DNA of 64,000 bases from Schistosoma mansoni (lineage: Eukaryota > Platyhelminthes > Trematoda > Strigeidida > Schistosomatidae). The stretch covers positions 6,994,831 to 7,058,830 of the forward strand of contig NC_031497.1 in the NCBI RefSeq assembly GCF_000237925.1, in the 5' to 3' direction. The translations under genes were made by a program, and so were the position numbers. The notes beneath the pieces were generated by a model. That model searched no databases and was not told where the DNA came from. It saw nothing but the letters and a program-made list of their open reading frames with translations. Below, piece after piece: positions 1 to 10,507 of this stretch (position 1 is the stretch's first letter; every line of letters begins with the position of its first letter).

Positions 1-548
1 AGACGCAAGGTATTAGGGAATGATGGTAAATGAGTTGGTGAGGTTGTAAATATTCATCGACTGAGATGGTTGGGTCACGTGTCACGTATACCTGAACACC
101 GATCACCACGACGCGCAATGCTGACTAGTATAAGGGATGGTTGGAAGAGAGTTGGGGCGGCCAAACCAAAACATGGTATCAGTGCTTTAAGTCACTAACT
201 TCCAGTCTGCGCCATGTTGGTAGGTGCAGACTACTTAGTTGGGGTCCGCGTGATTGTCGTAACCACAATGGTTGGAGACTGCGCGACATGACTCAGAATC
301 GATCACAATGGTGTATACACTCTTTGTCTTCCCTTAAACCGTGAGATTAAATTACTTTATACGGTTTTTTCTACGAACTAATTCTTTCTTCTTGTATCAT
401 ATCCTCATATGCAATCTTTCTTTTATATATTACTACCATTGAAGTAACTACTTCTATAAAGTTGGTGTTCATCTTGTTGTGTTAATGAGGTGTGGCAACT
501 TGGACCGATGTATATATGTACCTGGTCCTTCGTTGTAGCTGACTGACT
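1..548 (+). mobile_element. RTE-like non-LTR retrotransposon (family A), 3' end, copy 1
   Basis: This is the 3' end of an RTE-like element that enters from the left edge of the window. Translation gives the C-terminal block found in all family A copies (RLRWLGHV, then a GGQTKTW-like stretch), followed by a 3' UTR and a (TGAC)n tail ending near 548. Two lesions break the frame. A TGA follows the codons for NDGK near position 30, and a 1-nt deletion near 157 turns the RGGQTKTW reading into GAAKPKHG. The segment from about 140 to 540 is almost identical to copy 4 (32700-33125). It is a dead copy. The family assignment rests on the reverse transcriptase seen in copy 6. Confidence 0.85.
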
Positions 549-1018
549 AAATCTGATGTTTCAGCGACATATCTTTCAGATTTAAGGCTTTGGTTTATGT
601 ACGCAACGTTGATATACAATTCTACATACACAACGAATTATTCACTTCATGCCTCCTTAGAGATTTTAGGTATGAAATATATTGACATCTAAAACTCGGG
701 TACAAAAAATTAGGATCCCTCATTTAGAGACTCCCTACCATAGTAGCTAATTACCAACTTAATTACAGCAATTCAGGTATTAATTGGTCTTCGGGAAATT
801 ATTGATCTCTTAGTAATAATTTCTCATTTCATCTGTTCTCTCTAATATGACACCATTCTTATAACCGGACCTGGTTCACCATTTTTTATAATAAGAAGTA
901 AAACTTAAAAAAAAGTAAATTTTATTTAATCAATCCTAAATCTCTGTTTCTCTGCTTCACAAAAGTTTTATTTATAGAAGCATATAACATGCAATTTGCA
1001 TTTTAATCTAGGGACTTA
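549..1018. other. 5' flank of the NAD synthetase gene, no recognised feature
   Basis: AT-rich sequence between the retrotransposon tail and the first coding exon. It presumably holds the promoter and 5' UTR of the gene that starts at 1019. I see no clear TATA box or other motif that I would defend. Confidence 0.4.
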
Positions 1019-2029
1019 ATGTCTGCTGAAGTTATTAATTTTTCTCCGGTCTCCAACAAATTTACTGTTGCTCTGTGCGTACTGAATCAGTGGGCGCTTG
1101 ACTTTAGTGGAAATACCAGACGTGTGATTGAAAGTGTTAAAACTGCTAAACGTTTGGGAGCTAAGTATAGAGTTGGCCCAGAATTAGAGATCTCAAGTTA
1201 CGGATGTGAAGATCATTTTCATGAACTGGATACTTATACTCATTCATGGCAATGCATTGCAAAAATATTGAATGAAATAAATGAAAATGTTGAAATGCAA
1301 GATATTGTTTGTGATATTGGAATGCCAGTTTTACTAGGAGGTGTGGCTTATAACTGCAGAATTCTTTTGTTAAATGGGACTGTTCTACTGATACGACCGA
1401 AATTAGTCCTCGCAGATGAAGGTTTACACAGGGAATCTCGTTGGTTTACGCCTTGGCCTCATCACCAGAGAATCATTGATTTTGAGTTACCCGAAATAGT
1501 CCGTAAAGTAACCAAGAATTCTCAGTCAGTAGCAGCTTTCGGTGATGCTATTTTACGATTTTCGGGAAATGGCTATTCTGAACATGTACAGATAGGCTTG
1601 GAAACATGTGAAGAGCTTTGGACGGGGACACCACCTCATATTGCTATGTATGCAGCTGGTGTAGATGCTGTGCTCAATTCAAGTGCCAGTCACCATGAAC
1701 TGAGAAAACTAAATAGAAGAATAGAGCTAGTGAAGTCTGCCAGTATGGCAAATGGTGGTGGGTTCTATGCGTATACAAATCTTAGAGGGTGCGATTCTGG
1801 AAGAGCTTGTTACGACGGTTGTGCATTAGCTGCAGTCTCCGGTCAGGTAACTTTTCTGAGCCCACAGTTTGGATTTGGAGATGTCTCTGTTGAAACTGTC
1901 ACTGTTTGTCTGAATTCACTGAGATCAAGGCGAATCGCCAGTCGTTGTTTTGGGCGTGCGGCTGCAGCTAGTGCAGCTGCGAAATCCGATGCATTTGGCA
2001 TTACACACAGTTGTTATCCAGTTGTTAAG
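1019..2029 (+). CDS. NADSYN1: NAD synthetase exon 1: glutaminase (CN-hydrolase) domain
   Basis: This exon encodes residues 1-337, the whole ammonia-releasing domain. The open frame runs on to 2074, but that tail is intron: the donor is AAG|GTACGA at 2029/2030, and the next exon resumes with [11 protein letters not shown], as in animal homologues. Confidence 0.92.
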
Positions 2030-5000
2030 GTACGATTTCTTTTCGTTATGCTAAATATTATTTTTGCCGTTTAACGCACTGGGCAAGATACTAAAGCTTT
2101 GTTGTTCTTATTATACCACTCATTTATTTTTATTAATAATCTGATTTCTATAATTTGCCAAAAATTATAATGTTAACTGACTAAGCTTCTCAAACCTTTT
2201 CGCAACTTGAAAGTTTTGCGACTGGTCTGACATCCACATCTATTATGTTTGTCCATATGGAAGAAGCTAGTTACTTTGGCTAGCTTTCTAGATCTAGGGA
2301 CTTACAGAACAATTTAGGCATATAAGCGCTCGCGCGCGAGACCGATAAGTCCTGGGTTCGAATCTCGCGAGGCGGGATCGTGGATGCGCACCGCCGAAGA
2401 GTCTCACAATAGTGTCCTATTGTGACAAAACGGCCTTCCAGTGCTTCCAGGTTTTCCATGATGGTCTAGCTCCAAATGACTTATGATCTCAACTATTGAA
2501 ATCAAGTATATAACTTAAAGGTTATAATGTGAATATCTGCATCATCTGTAGGGTAAAATAAGATTCAAGAACGGTAAAGCATGAAAAGGGATATTTCGTT
2601 AGTTATAATCGCTAGAATTGAAATTTTATTGGTCAGTTACCAGAGATTAGCAATACCATACCGATTAGATGCATATTTTCTGCCATTACTGACCATGAGC
2701 CATTCCACCTATGTTTTTGAAGGATCAACCCCACATGCTGTTGGAAAATATTAGGTTAAGCAGTAATTATAAGTTAACGAAATAATATAAATCCAACTAA
2801 CTAATCAAGTACAGAACCATATACTTTAATTTTGGCCATATCTTCATATGAAAGCCGAAGATTCGAACCATAGGCATGGATTGTGTAGTGTTTGGCAGGA
2901 TTCAAACTTGTGAAAATTAATAATCAGACCACTGAACAACAACTCTGAAACAATGCATCATGCATAGCTAGGTTAAAACTTTAATTGAAGAAATTAGTTT
3001 GGTTGCCTATGTAGTGCTTTTGTTTATCTACAAAATATTCGATCTCTATACAAGCAAATAACGCTCTACATCGCTTTTCATCTATAGTTGTTTCCTCCAT
3101 CAGAAAACTTTATAATTAAGCAAAGGTGTGAATTCTGACAAATTTATTCTTTAATTTATAATATCTGCCTAGGTCATTTTCATTTGTAGGTTGATTTCAA
3201 TCTTTGCCATAGTGACCATTGGCCCGATCAGTCCTTACAGCCACACGTTGATACTCATATTCTTTCACCTCCAGAAGAGATTTCTTATGGTCCTGCATTA
3301 TGGTTGTGGGATAATTTACGACGAAGCAAGTCTTCAGGATTTTTTCTTTGTTTGAGTGGAGGTTTGGACAGCACAGCAGTTGCGTGTATTGTGTTCAGTC
3401 TTTGTAACCAAGTAAGTAATTCCATCAAAAAGTGTATTTTTAGTAAAAGCTTTGTATTCAATCATTTCCATCTCACCATCACAGTTTGAAGATATACACT
3501 GATCCACTTCGTGGTAGAGTTTTATTTATTTATTTGAACATATTAACATTAGTACAAGGGAGCACCAAATACATATGCGCCACACAATAACAATGACACC
3601 AGTAGCAGTTATTGTTGGTTTATTTGAGGGCTATAATACTGCCCGGGCGCCCAAACAGAAACAGGAGCAGAGTATTATGCTTAAAAGGTAGAAAAAATAA
3701 GCCAATCTGAAGTTTCCTCAATGTGTAGTTTGTGGTAGAAGTTATCCTGACTGTAACTGCTACTTTAATGCGATGTTTTAATCTTTTTGTTATGACGATT
3801 CAATGGGGTTATATTGGCTAGAACACTTATTTCTTAAGGACCTAACGTACCTAGCTGGTAGTCAGCAAAACAATAGGACTAAAAGCAGCACATTTAAAAT
3901 CTGACAGTAGAGTCGTACTCCCAATCGTACCAAGATATGGCGAAAAGAGTGTGTTTTTCGAACGCAACCAGCATCTCTAGCATTACTGTCGTTTCATAGA
4001 CAAATAGATTTATAAATAAGATGTCTATTATCATCCCTAACTTGGTTTATTCGTCATTGTAAGTTTTGTTTCAAGTGTAATCCGAGATTTCTCATGACCA
4101 TTATGTAACATGATAATCGTGTTTGAGTCAATAAACCGTTGACTAACTTATTAATTGAGGAAGTTTAATGATTAACTTAAGGCTTATTGATCAAGGATAT
4201 TCGTTTATATTATTCTGCTTTCAAAATTCAGACCAAGTATTTCACAATATGTTTACTTAACAATAAATGACAAACAAGTCCACAATATGATATTTGAAAT
4301 GACTTTATTTTTACTACACGTCGTAATTTTCCACAGGCTTTAAATCAAGGGATGTATTATATTATTGTATGCATTATTATAATTAATGTTGTTAGTATGT
4401 ATTTGGTGAAAAAATGCACATGTTCATTTTTTCTTTCATTTTAGATTTTTCAAGCTATAAAACAAGGTTATATGTCCGTTACACACGATTTACGTACTAT
4501 ATTGAATGAATCGGATAAATATATCCCTGAGAGTGGTCGTCAGTTATGTTCCCGTTTACTAACAACGTGTTTTATGTCAAGTGAGAACAGTTCTACGCTT
4601 ACAAGATCACGTGCTAATCGCTTAGCTAAACTTTTAGGTTCAAATCATTTAGAAGTAATTAAATTTAAATCTCTTTTACGTTACTCCGAAAATTTATCCG
4701 ATAGTTTCAAAACATCTGCCATTTTAATGAGCCCATGTATAATGCAGTGTATTTTAAAACAGAAGACACCATTATTACCTATAGAACTAAATTAAAACTA
4801 AGAAAAAAGAGGTGATACAGCAAAGATTTACGTTACATGCTTGAGTCAATCGGAAAACTAATAAAAACCTAGTAGTGGACATTTGGTTTATTTTGTACCC
4901 TTAAAGTCTTAATAAGTGGACATCACTTATTTACTCGGGATAAAAACCAGACCCTTCAAATATCTCTTTCAAACCGACTTTTTTAAGACTAGTATGTCGG

Positions 5001-8000
5001 TACTCAGTCCTTTTCACTTCCTGGCGATCTTTGCCCCAGCTTCATGTGAAGCTGTATCGCTCAGTTGCTCTAAATTACTTTAAACCAGTTATTCTGGGCA
5101 GCATGATCACATTTTTTCATGAAAATTATCTTAAAATTGAAAAATCCTCATAAATAAGCCATTTAAAAGCAGATTTATATCTTGTTACTGAGTGCTATTT
5201 GCTAGTAACTGATAACGAAATTAGGTTAACGCATTTCGTTTTATTTACAAACTCATCAACTGGGCATATACATCATCTCTTGAGTTTTAATGTTCGTATT
5301 CACATTTAGACTCAAAGTCTGAGGTTCTACTCACTGAGTTATCGGTTTGTTTGAATTAAATGACTTAACTAGTCACTATAAACGCAAGTTAGTTAGGCAA
5401 TCAACTATATTATATCGTCATTATGATAAGCAGGTCGATATATTAGTCTTTGGCATTCATCAAGTTTTCATAGGTTAAAGAATTTAATGTAATCACTAAA
5501 CCAAGTGATAAAGTTTCATTATGCAAACCTCTCTATTATTATGTAGTCTTAACATTCCTTACTATTAAAATTTACTTTTAATTCTAACATGTATACTTCG
5601 TAGTCCGATATTACACCACTGGTAAAAGAATTTGTCCACATGGCTTCCAAGACTCTAAATCTCGCTCAACCACCTCGTTTCACTGTTCACGGAGGTTCAA
5701 GTAAAGAAAGTTTAGCTCTTCAAAATATACAAGCTAGAAGTCGTATGGTTTCAGCATATTTACTGGCTCAGTTGATACCATGGAATTGGAATTTGCCGTC
5801 AGGTCTGTTAGTTTTAAGTAGTGCAAATCTAGATGAAGGACTAAGAGGTTATTTAACAAAGTAGGTTGCTATTTGTTAAACTTTCACCTAGTACAAATGC
5901 AATTTGACAACTTCTCAGTGAGAAATATTCATTGTCATTTAAATTTTTCGTAATAACCGGTTAATATAATGGTTTTTACTGCAATAAGTCCATGGTGAAA
6001 AGGATTACCCTATTAACTTTACTGAGTTCTGATTTGGTCAAGTTTTTGGCTATCTCAACAAAAAACTCGAATTGAGCGATCAAGTACAGCACAGAATAAG
6101 TGACCAACTGACTCACCATGCATGTGAAACAACAACTTATTCACATGGTACAACAAATTAATCGATTAACACCATTTCGCTAGCAACCTAATTCTCCGTC
6201 GTAAGCTGCCGATTAAACTAAGGTCGAACTACTAGGTAAAATTCTACTCGTCTTATGATGTTGGTAATGAAATTCTGTGTTACCAGGTTTATCTGAACTT
6301 AATATAAATTAGCTTTCAGGCAGACCGTTTCAATTAGGAGCAGTGACTTGGAGGGTAAAGCAATTTTTGCTATTAGGTTGTGTGCTCAAACCCCAACAAC
6401 ACATACTTTTTTCTTGGCATCCGAAAAGTGCCATTAACCTTAAAATGATCAAGGTAGTTCGAGCCACACAAGGTCATATTTAATGAGAGGAAAAGATTAT
6501 CTTAGTCTCCAATTTAAAGCGAATGAAGAATAATTTTTCTGATAACTTCCCAACGAGTTTTGCAATTATAATCAACAGTTCAAGGAAATGCCGTAAATGA
6601 AACCAGCTACATCTTATTAAAATAAAATTACTAATGTATTTAACTTAAATTTGGTTGTTTTTTCGAAGTATTATTTTATACTTATAGCTGTATAACCTGG
6701 TGAGAATTTACTTAAGTTCAGAGTATTCATCGTTCACATATCTTTGTTTCAGTGAAGTAGGAATTCATTAATTTTAATAAAGCTAGCACTCCCTTGTTGT
6801 TATTCAAATGGTCTAACATATATCCAGTTACTACTGTTATCATCGATAATTATCCCCTCATTCAATCCATAAACAATATACAATGACTTTTATACGTCTT
6901 GTCGCAACTCCATCTTTGTCGGTCAACATACGAGTTACTTCCACATACAGTGGGACATGTTTTGTTACTGAGGTATCGGAATAATAACTTTTAAAGATTT
7001 TTGTTAGTTTTTAAAATTAGAATTTACGACACTGTGATCACTTAGAGGTTTGTATGTCTTATTTTCGAATCTAAAGTGAAATAGTCATATGATACTTGGC
7101 GATTCCCAGTATTTTTTAAAAATGAATTTAATCCGTGGTTTGATGTATATCATGTTGAGCAATCTCTGATTGGTGAAAGTAGACCGACTACATATGGGTT
7201 TACACTTGTGTTTCATGAAATCTCGAAGAATATTAAGAGGAGAACCACTATCTTACAACATAAAGGATTTTGTGGTTAATTTGCTAGCTTGTGTTTTAAC
7301 TTTTTTTTCTTAGGTATGACTGTTCCAGTGCAGACTTAAATCCTATTGGGAGTATAAGTAAGTCAGATTTACGATTATTTATTGCTTACTGTGCTCAAAC
7401 ATTCCCAAGTTGTATGGATTCTAAAAGTGGAGTTGAACTTTCGGAAGTATTGCTAGAAATTTTATCTGCTCATCCAACAGCTGAACTAATGCCACTTCAA
7501 TCTAACGGTGAAATTAGTCAGACAGATGAATGTGAAATGGGATTGACCTATGACGAATTATCATTATTCGGTAGACTTAGAAAAATATCCAACTGTGGAC
7601 CATATAGTATGCTAGAATCATTACTGGACGGTAGTTGGTTACTGATTAAGAAGGTTATACCTGATAGTTGTTTTCAAGAAGATGGAAAACCTGGTGCCGA
7701 ACTTGCTCATTATCTTAATCAAAAAGTGAAGCTATTTTTCCGTTTCTATGCTATCAATCGTCACAAGGCTACTATTTTACCACCAGCTTATCATACTGAG
7801 GCTTATAGTGCTGATGATAACCGGTGAGTCGATCTTCACTGTTCATCTAGTCACAGAGTTATTAAATACCTTTATTATTGTGCATACGCTTATCACCCTG
7901 TAGAACAGGAGAAATGTATACTGGAGTCATTAGATATCTGCTACGGAAATGAACATATTTTGTGGCCAAATGCAGTAAGATCAATTATTTCTTGAAGTCT

Positions 8001-9971
8001 CCCAGATAACCATGTGATATATGTAGTCATAAAAACTTGGCTGAGATGACCACCCTCATGTGTAGCGAGTAGATCACAAAACTTCATAATATACATATTG
8101 CGAACTCCGTAAATATAATTGTTAAACACCGCTAGCTTTTCCGGTCTGACAAATTAAAGTTTATCTAGGTTCAGACCTATTATTATTGTTGCCATCAGCA
8201 GTTAGAATCTACGTCATGGAATGTTTTAGCAGAACATTGTTTATAAGGGATATCATTCACTTGGTTTAATATCAGCATCATTAACACTTGTAAGCGGTTT
8301 TCTAAGCAATTGGCAACATAATATAGTTCAATTCAGTCGGGTGTAAATAATCATAAACCTGGTAGAACGTTGCATGGTCCAATGAAAACATAATAAACCA
8401 CTCTTGATTGGAAAATCATTTTTTAAAATAAAAGGCAACAATAAATCCAGCAGGTCATACTGGAGTGACGTAGAGAACCACATAAACGGAAACTTTTGAT
8501 GATAAATATCAATATTTCCAATTAGTTATCCGAACTTTGATGAGACCACTCCTACTTCGCTGTATATGATTTATTTAATTCCGACGTTCGTAGCTACTTC
8601 ATGGTGTCTAGTCTACAATATGAACCTTATTACAAGTTTATGCAGTGTTTTCGAACTCAGCCTACGCATCATCTTTACATACATATATTTTCTCACCTGG
8701 TAACGCGATTTAAGTAGGTTATCAATCAGATACTGATGTTTAGTTTGGGTGTGAATTAAAACCCTATACTGTATTTTCATCTTATTATCTGTCGGTATAG
8801 ATCTCATGATGACAAAACCGTACTATGGGCTGGAATCTGTGTACAGATACTGTTATAAAAGATATCCTATCTTAAAAACCATCATATTATACACATTCAC
8901 CTTCATTTTGTTTGCTGTCTTTTTTATGAATAGACAGGCAAAGATGTTTATTCTCTCTTCACAGCACATTTTGCTGACTATTTTGAGCAACAGTGGTCCT
9001 TCAAATCCTACTTCTCCACATGTGTTCAAGCACACATGCAATTTACTTTGATAAATAGCAGCATTTGATGCTGTCGCACATATCCTGTTTGATTTTGTAA
9101 TAAAGGATGGATTATATTTTGTTAATTATGCTAATCTAGTCTACGAAATAAGTTCTGATTATCTCAAACTGCCCCCTTATCCTAACATGGTTTTCCTATT
9201 AATCATTGAGTGGTAGTGATGTAGAGATTTTAGGTCCTAATGGCCAATAAACTTTGATAGGTATCCATTCCATACTCGCGTTTTATTTATCAGTTTGAAT
9301 TCCTTTTCAGTCATATCTTTTGTCTACATACACCTGACTGTTAAATAAACCCACCATCAATCCCCTCTTTGTACTGAACTCACCAAGCGACTATGAAAAT
9401 GCGATAGGTTTTCGACGCGGGGAGTTCGTAGAGGGACTGTTTGGTCGATTCATCATCTCGTTGACTATCAAGTATTGGTTGAAAACAGAAACATTACTGC
9501 AGCTACATAAAGATATTTTCCTCCGTCCTATAACATCCTAATCATTATATCCGGTGTTTAAAATTAGTTAAGATAATCTGGATGTCCGACAACACAGAGC
9601 ATTTTCAAGTGCTGAATTGTCGCACTAATCCCCATATGTAGGAGTAATACAGTCATCAAAATGCTAGATCATAAAGGCTTGTGATAAGTAAGGCCAGTAG
9701 AGATGCACTAAAAGGGTTAAGCTATTTTCAAGATGCCAGAAATTAAGTTGGTTGCGAAAAAATCCAACCAATTAGGTATAAATAATTATCTGTTCATTCT
9801 GCTTTGTTAATAACAATGCTATATTGTATGCTTACTAAAAATCTTGCGTCAAATATCCACCCTGCTCATTTCAGGTTTGATTTCCGTCCGTATTTGTATC
9901 CTAGTGACTGGAATTGGCAATTTACTTGTCTAGATTTACTGGTAGAAAAATGGGTAGAACAATTCAAGTGA
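1019..9971 (+). CDS. NADSYN1: glutamine-dependent NAD+ synthetase, six exons
   Basis: Proposed exons are 1019-2029, 3190-3411, 4445-4654, 5604-5860, 7314-7823 and 9875-9971. All have GT/AG borders and matching phases, giving 768 aa (the human enzyme is about 700). The enzyme makes NAD+ from nicotinic acid adenine dinucleotide, ATP and glutamine, the last step of the de novo and Preiss-Handler routes, in the cytosol. The N-terminal nitrilase-type glutaminase has the expected triad: Glu55 (GPELEI), Lys128 ([10 protein letters not shown]) and Cys197 (ETCEELW). The C-terminal synthetase has the ATP pyrophosphatase loop SGGLDS at 393-398, then [30 protein letters not shown] and the end motif DNRFDFRP. 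No in-frame stop or lost catalytic residue is seen, so it looks functional. The start is the first ATG after an in-frame TAA, and it sits 19 residues before the conserved LNQWALDF block, as expected. The introns carry SINE and repeat fragments. Confidence 0.93.
2030..3189 (+). other. NAD synthetase intron 1
   Basis: A 1160-nt intron, GTACGA to TTTGTAG. Apart from the SINE at 2315-2508 I recognise nothing. A faint tRNA-like stretch on the minus strand near 2850-2940 is too weak to call. Confidence 0.7.
2315..2508 (+). repeat. tRNA-derived SINE with decayed hammerhead ribozyme, in intron 1
   Basis: The left part is tRNA-like: a GC-rich stem around 2329-2345, then a good Pol III B box (GGTTCGAATCT, 2355-2365). 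The right part, 2387-2444, matches the layout of the schistosome SM-alpha hammerhead: stem I arms GCACCG/CAGTGC, a core where CTGANGA has become CCGAAGA, a stem II hairpin GTCTCACAATAGTG, and then a GAAA position that now reads CAAAA. The cleavage triplet GTC is now TTC. It should be catalytically dead. The link to SM-alpha-type SINEs is from recall of that family; the boundaries are approximate. Confidence 0.75.
3190..3411 (+). CDS. NADSYN1: NAD synthetase exon 2: linker and ATP-binding P-loop
   Basis: Residues 338-411. It joins the two catalytic domains and carries LSGGLDSTA, the PP-loop that binds ATP. The donor CAA|GTAAGT is strong. The exon is open upstream of the first internal ATG, so the coding part begins at the acceptor and not at 3304. 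Confidence 0.9.
3519..3665 (-). repeat. truncated TAAA-tailed dispersed repeat, in intron 2
   Basis: Read on the minus strand this is the last ~150 nt of the repeat that is nearly complete at 31239-31761 and 59751-60278. It holds the conserved stretch around TTGAGGGCTATAATACTGCC (as written on the plus strand) and ends in an AAAT-type tail, seen here as TTTATTTATTTATTT at 3521-3535. The 5' part is missing. The host intron spans 3412-4444. Confidence 0.75.
4445..4654 (+). CDS. NADSYN1: NAD synthetase exon 3
   Basis: Residues 412-481, phase 0 at both ends. It includes [16 protein letters not shown], conserved in the synthetase domain. The open frame continues to 4795, but the donor GAA|GTAATT at 4654/4655 lets residue 481 join [10 protein letters not shown] of the next exon, which matches animal homologues in spacing. 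The following intron (4655-5603) holds nothing I recognise. Confidence 0.85.
5604..5860 (+). CDS. NADSYN1: NAD synthetase exon 4
   Basis: Starts after TTCGTAG and encodes the [17 protein letters not shown] block and [14 protein letters not shown]. It ends in phase 2 (ACA AA|GTAGGT), and the next exon supplies the last base of the lysine codon. The following intron (5861-7313) has no feature I can name. Confidence 0.88.
7314..7823 (+). CDS. NADSYN1: NAD synthetase exon 5
   Basis: Starts G|TAT GAC after a TTTTTTTTCTTAG acceptor and gives [13 protein letters not shown], a strongly conserved substrate-binding block. It also carries [17 protein letters not shown] and [17 protein letters not shown]. 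Donor CG|GTGAGT. The 2-kb intron that follows (7824-9874) has no identifiable element. Confidence 0.9.
9875..9971 (+). CDS. NADSYN1: NAD synthetase exon 6, C-terminus
   Basis: Acceptor TTTCAG; completes [19 protein letters not shown] and ends with TGA at 9969-9971. The human protein has FDLRPFLYNTSWPWQF at the same place, so the exon is well supported although it is only 97 nt long. Confidence 0.88.
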
Positions 9972-10299
9972 ATCTATTCGGATCGTTTCATTTGTGAACC
10001 TGTCTACTGGAACATATTTTTAATCCTAGTCAACCTATATCATCTAGAATCATTTGCATATTTTTACACATTCACACAGCAGAATTTTTTTAGTGTGGTA
10101 CTTCCATAAGTTTTCTTATGTGATAGTGGATTTTTTGTGAACATTGTGTACCATAACTTTATCAAACCTCAACAAGTGGCTTATCAGTGGTGATTTTAAA
10201 TTAAATTGTGATTTCCGTGTGAGATAATGTGGATGAGGTATATCATCGCTAAATATGAGTTATTTTATCTAACGTACAACTGGATATCAGCTCTTGTTA

Positions 10300-10349
<50 letters not shown>

Positions 10350-10507
10350 AACTAATTATTTTAGAAAATACGTTTATAGAGGTCGTACCTTTCTAGAACC
10401 ACCCATGACTCTTCACACTGCCATTTATTCTATCAACATTACAACACCTTAGAATTGCTAAATGTGAATTAAAGTATTTAAAGCAAATAATCCTTGAATG
10501 TTATGTT
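9972..10507. other. 3' flank of NAD synthetase with a long TA microsatellite
   Basis: AT-rich 3' flank. It contains a pure (TA)n run at about 10304-10346. No further coding sequence is seen. Confidence 0.6.

Noticed and set aside
8806-9051. Overlapping frames on both strands in NAD synthetase intron 5
   Set aside because: They lie in an intron of a gene with fully consistent exons and mirror each other on opposite strands; no domain.
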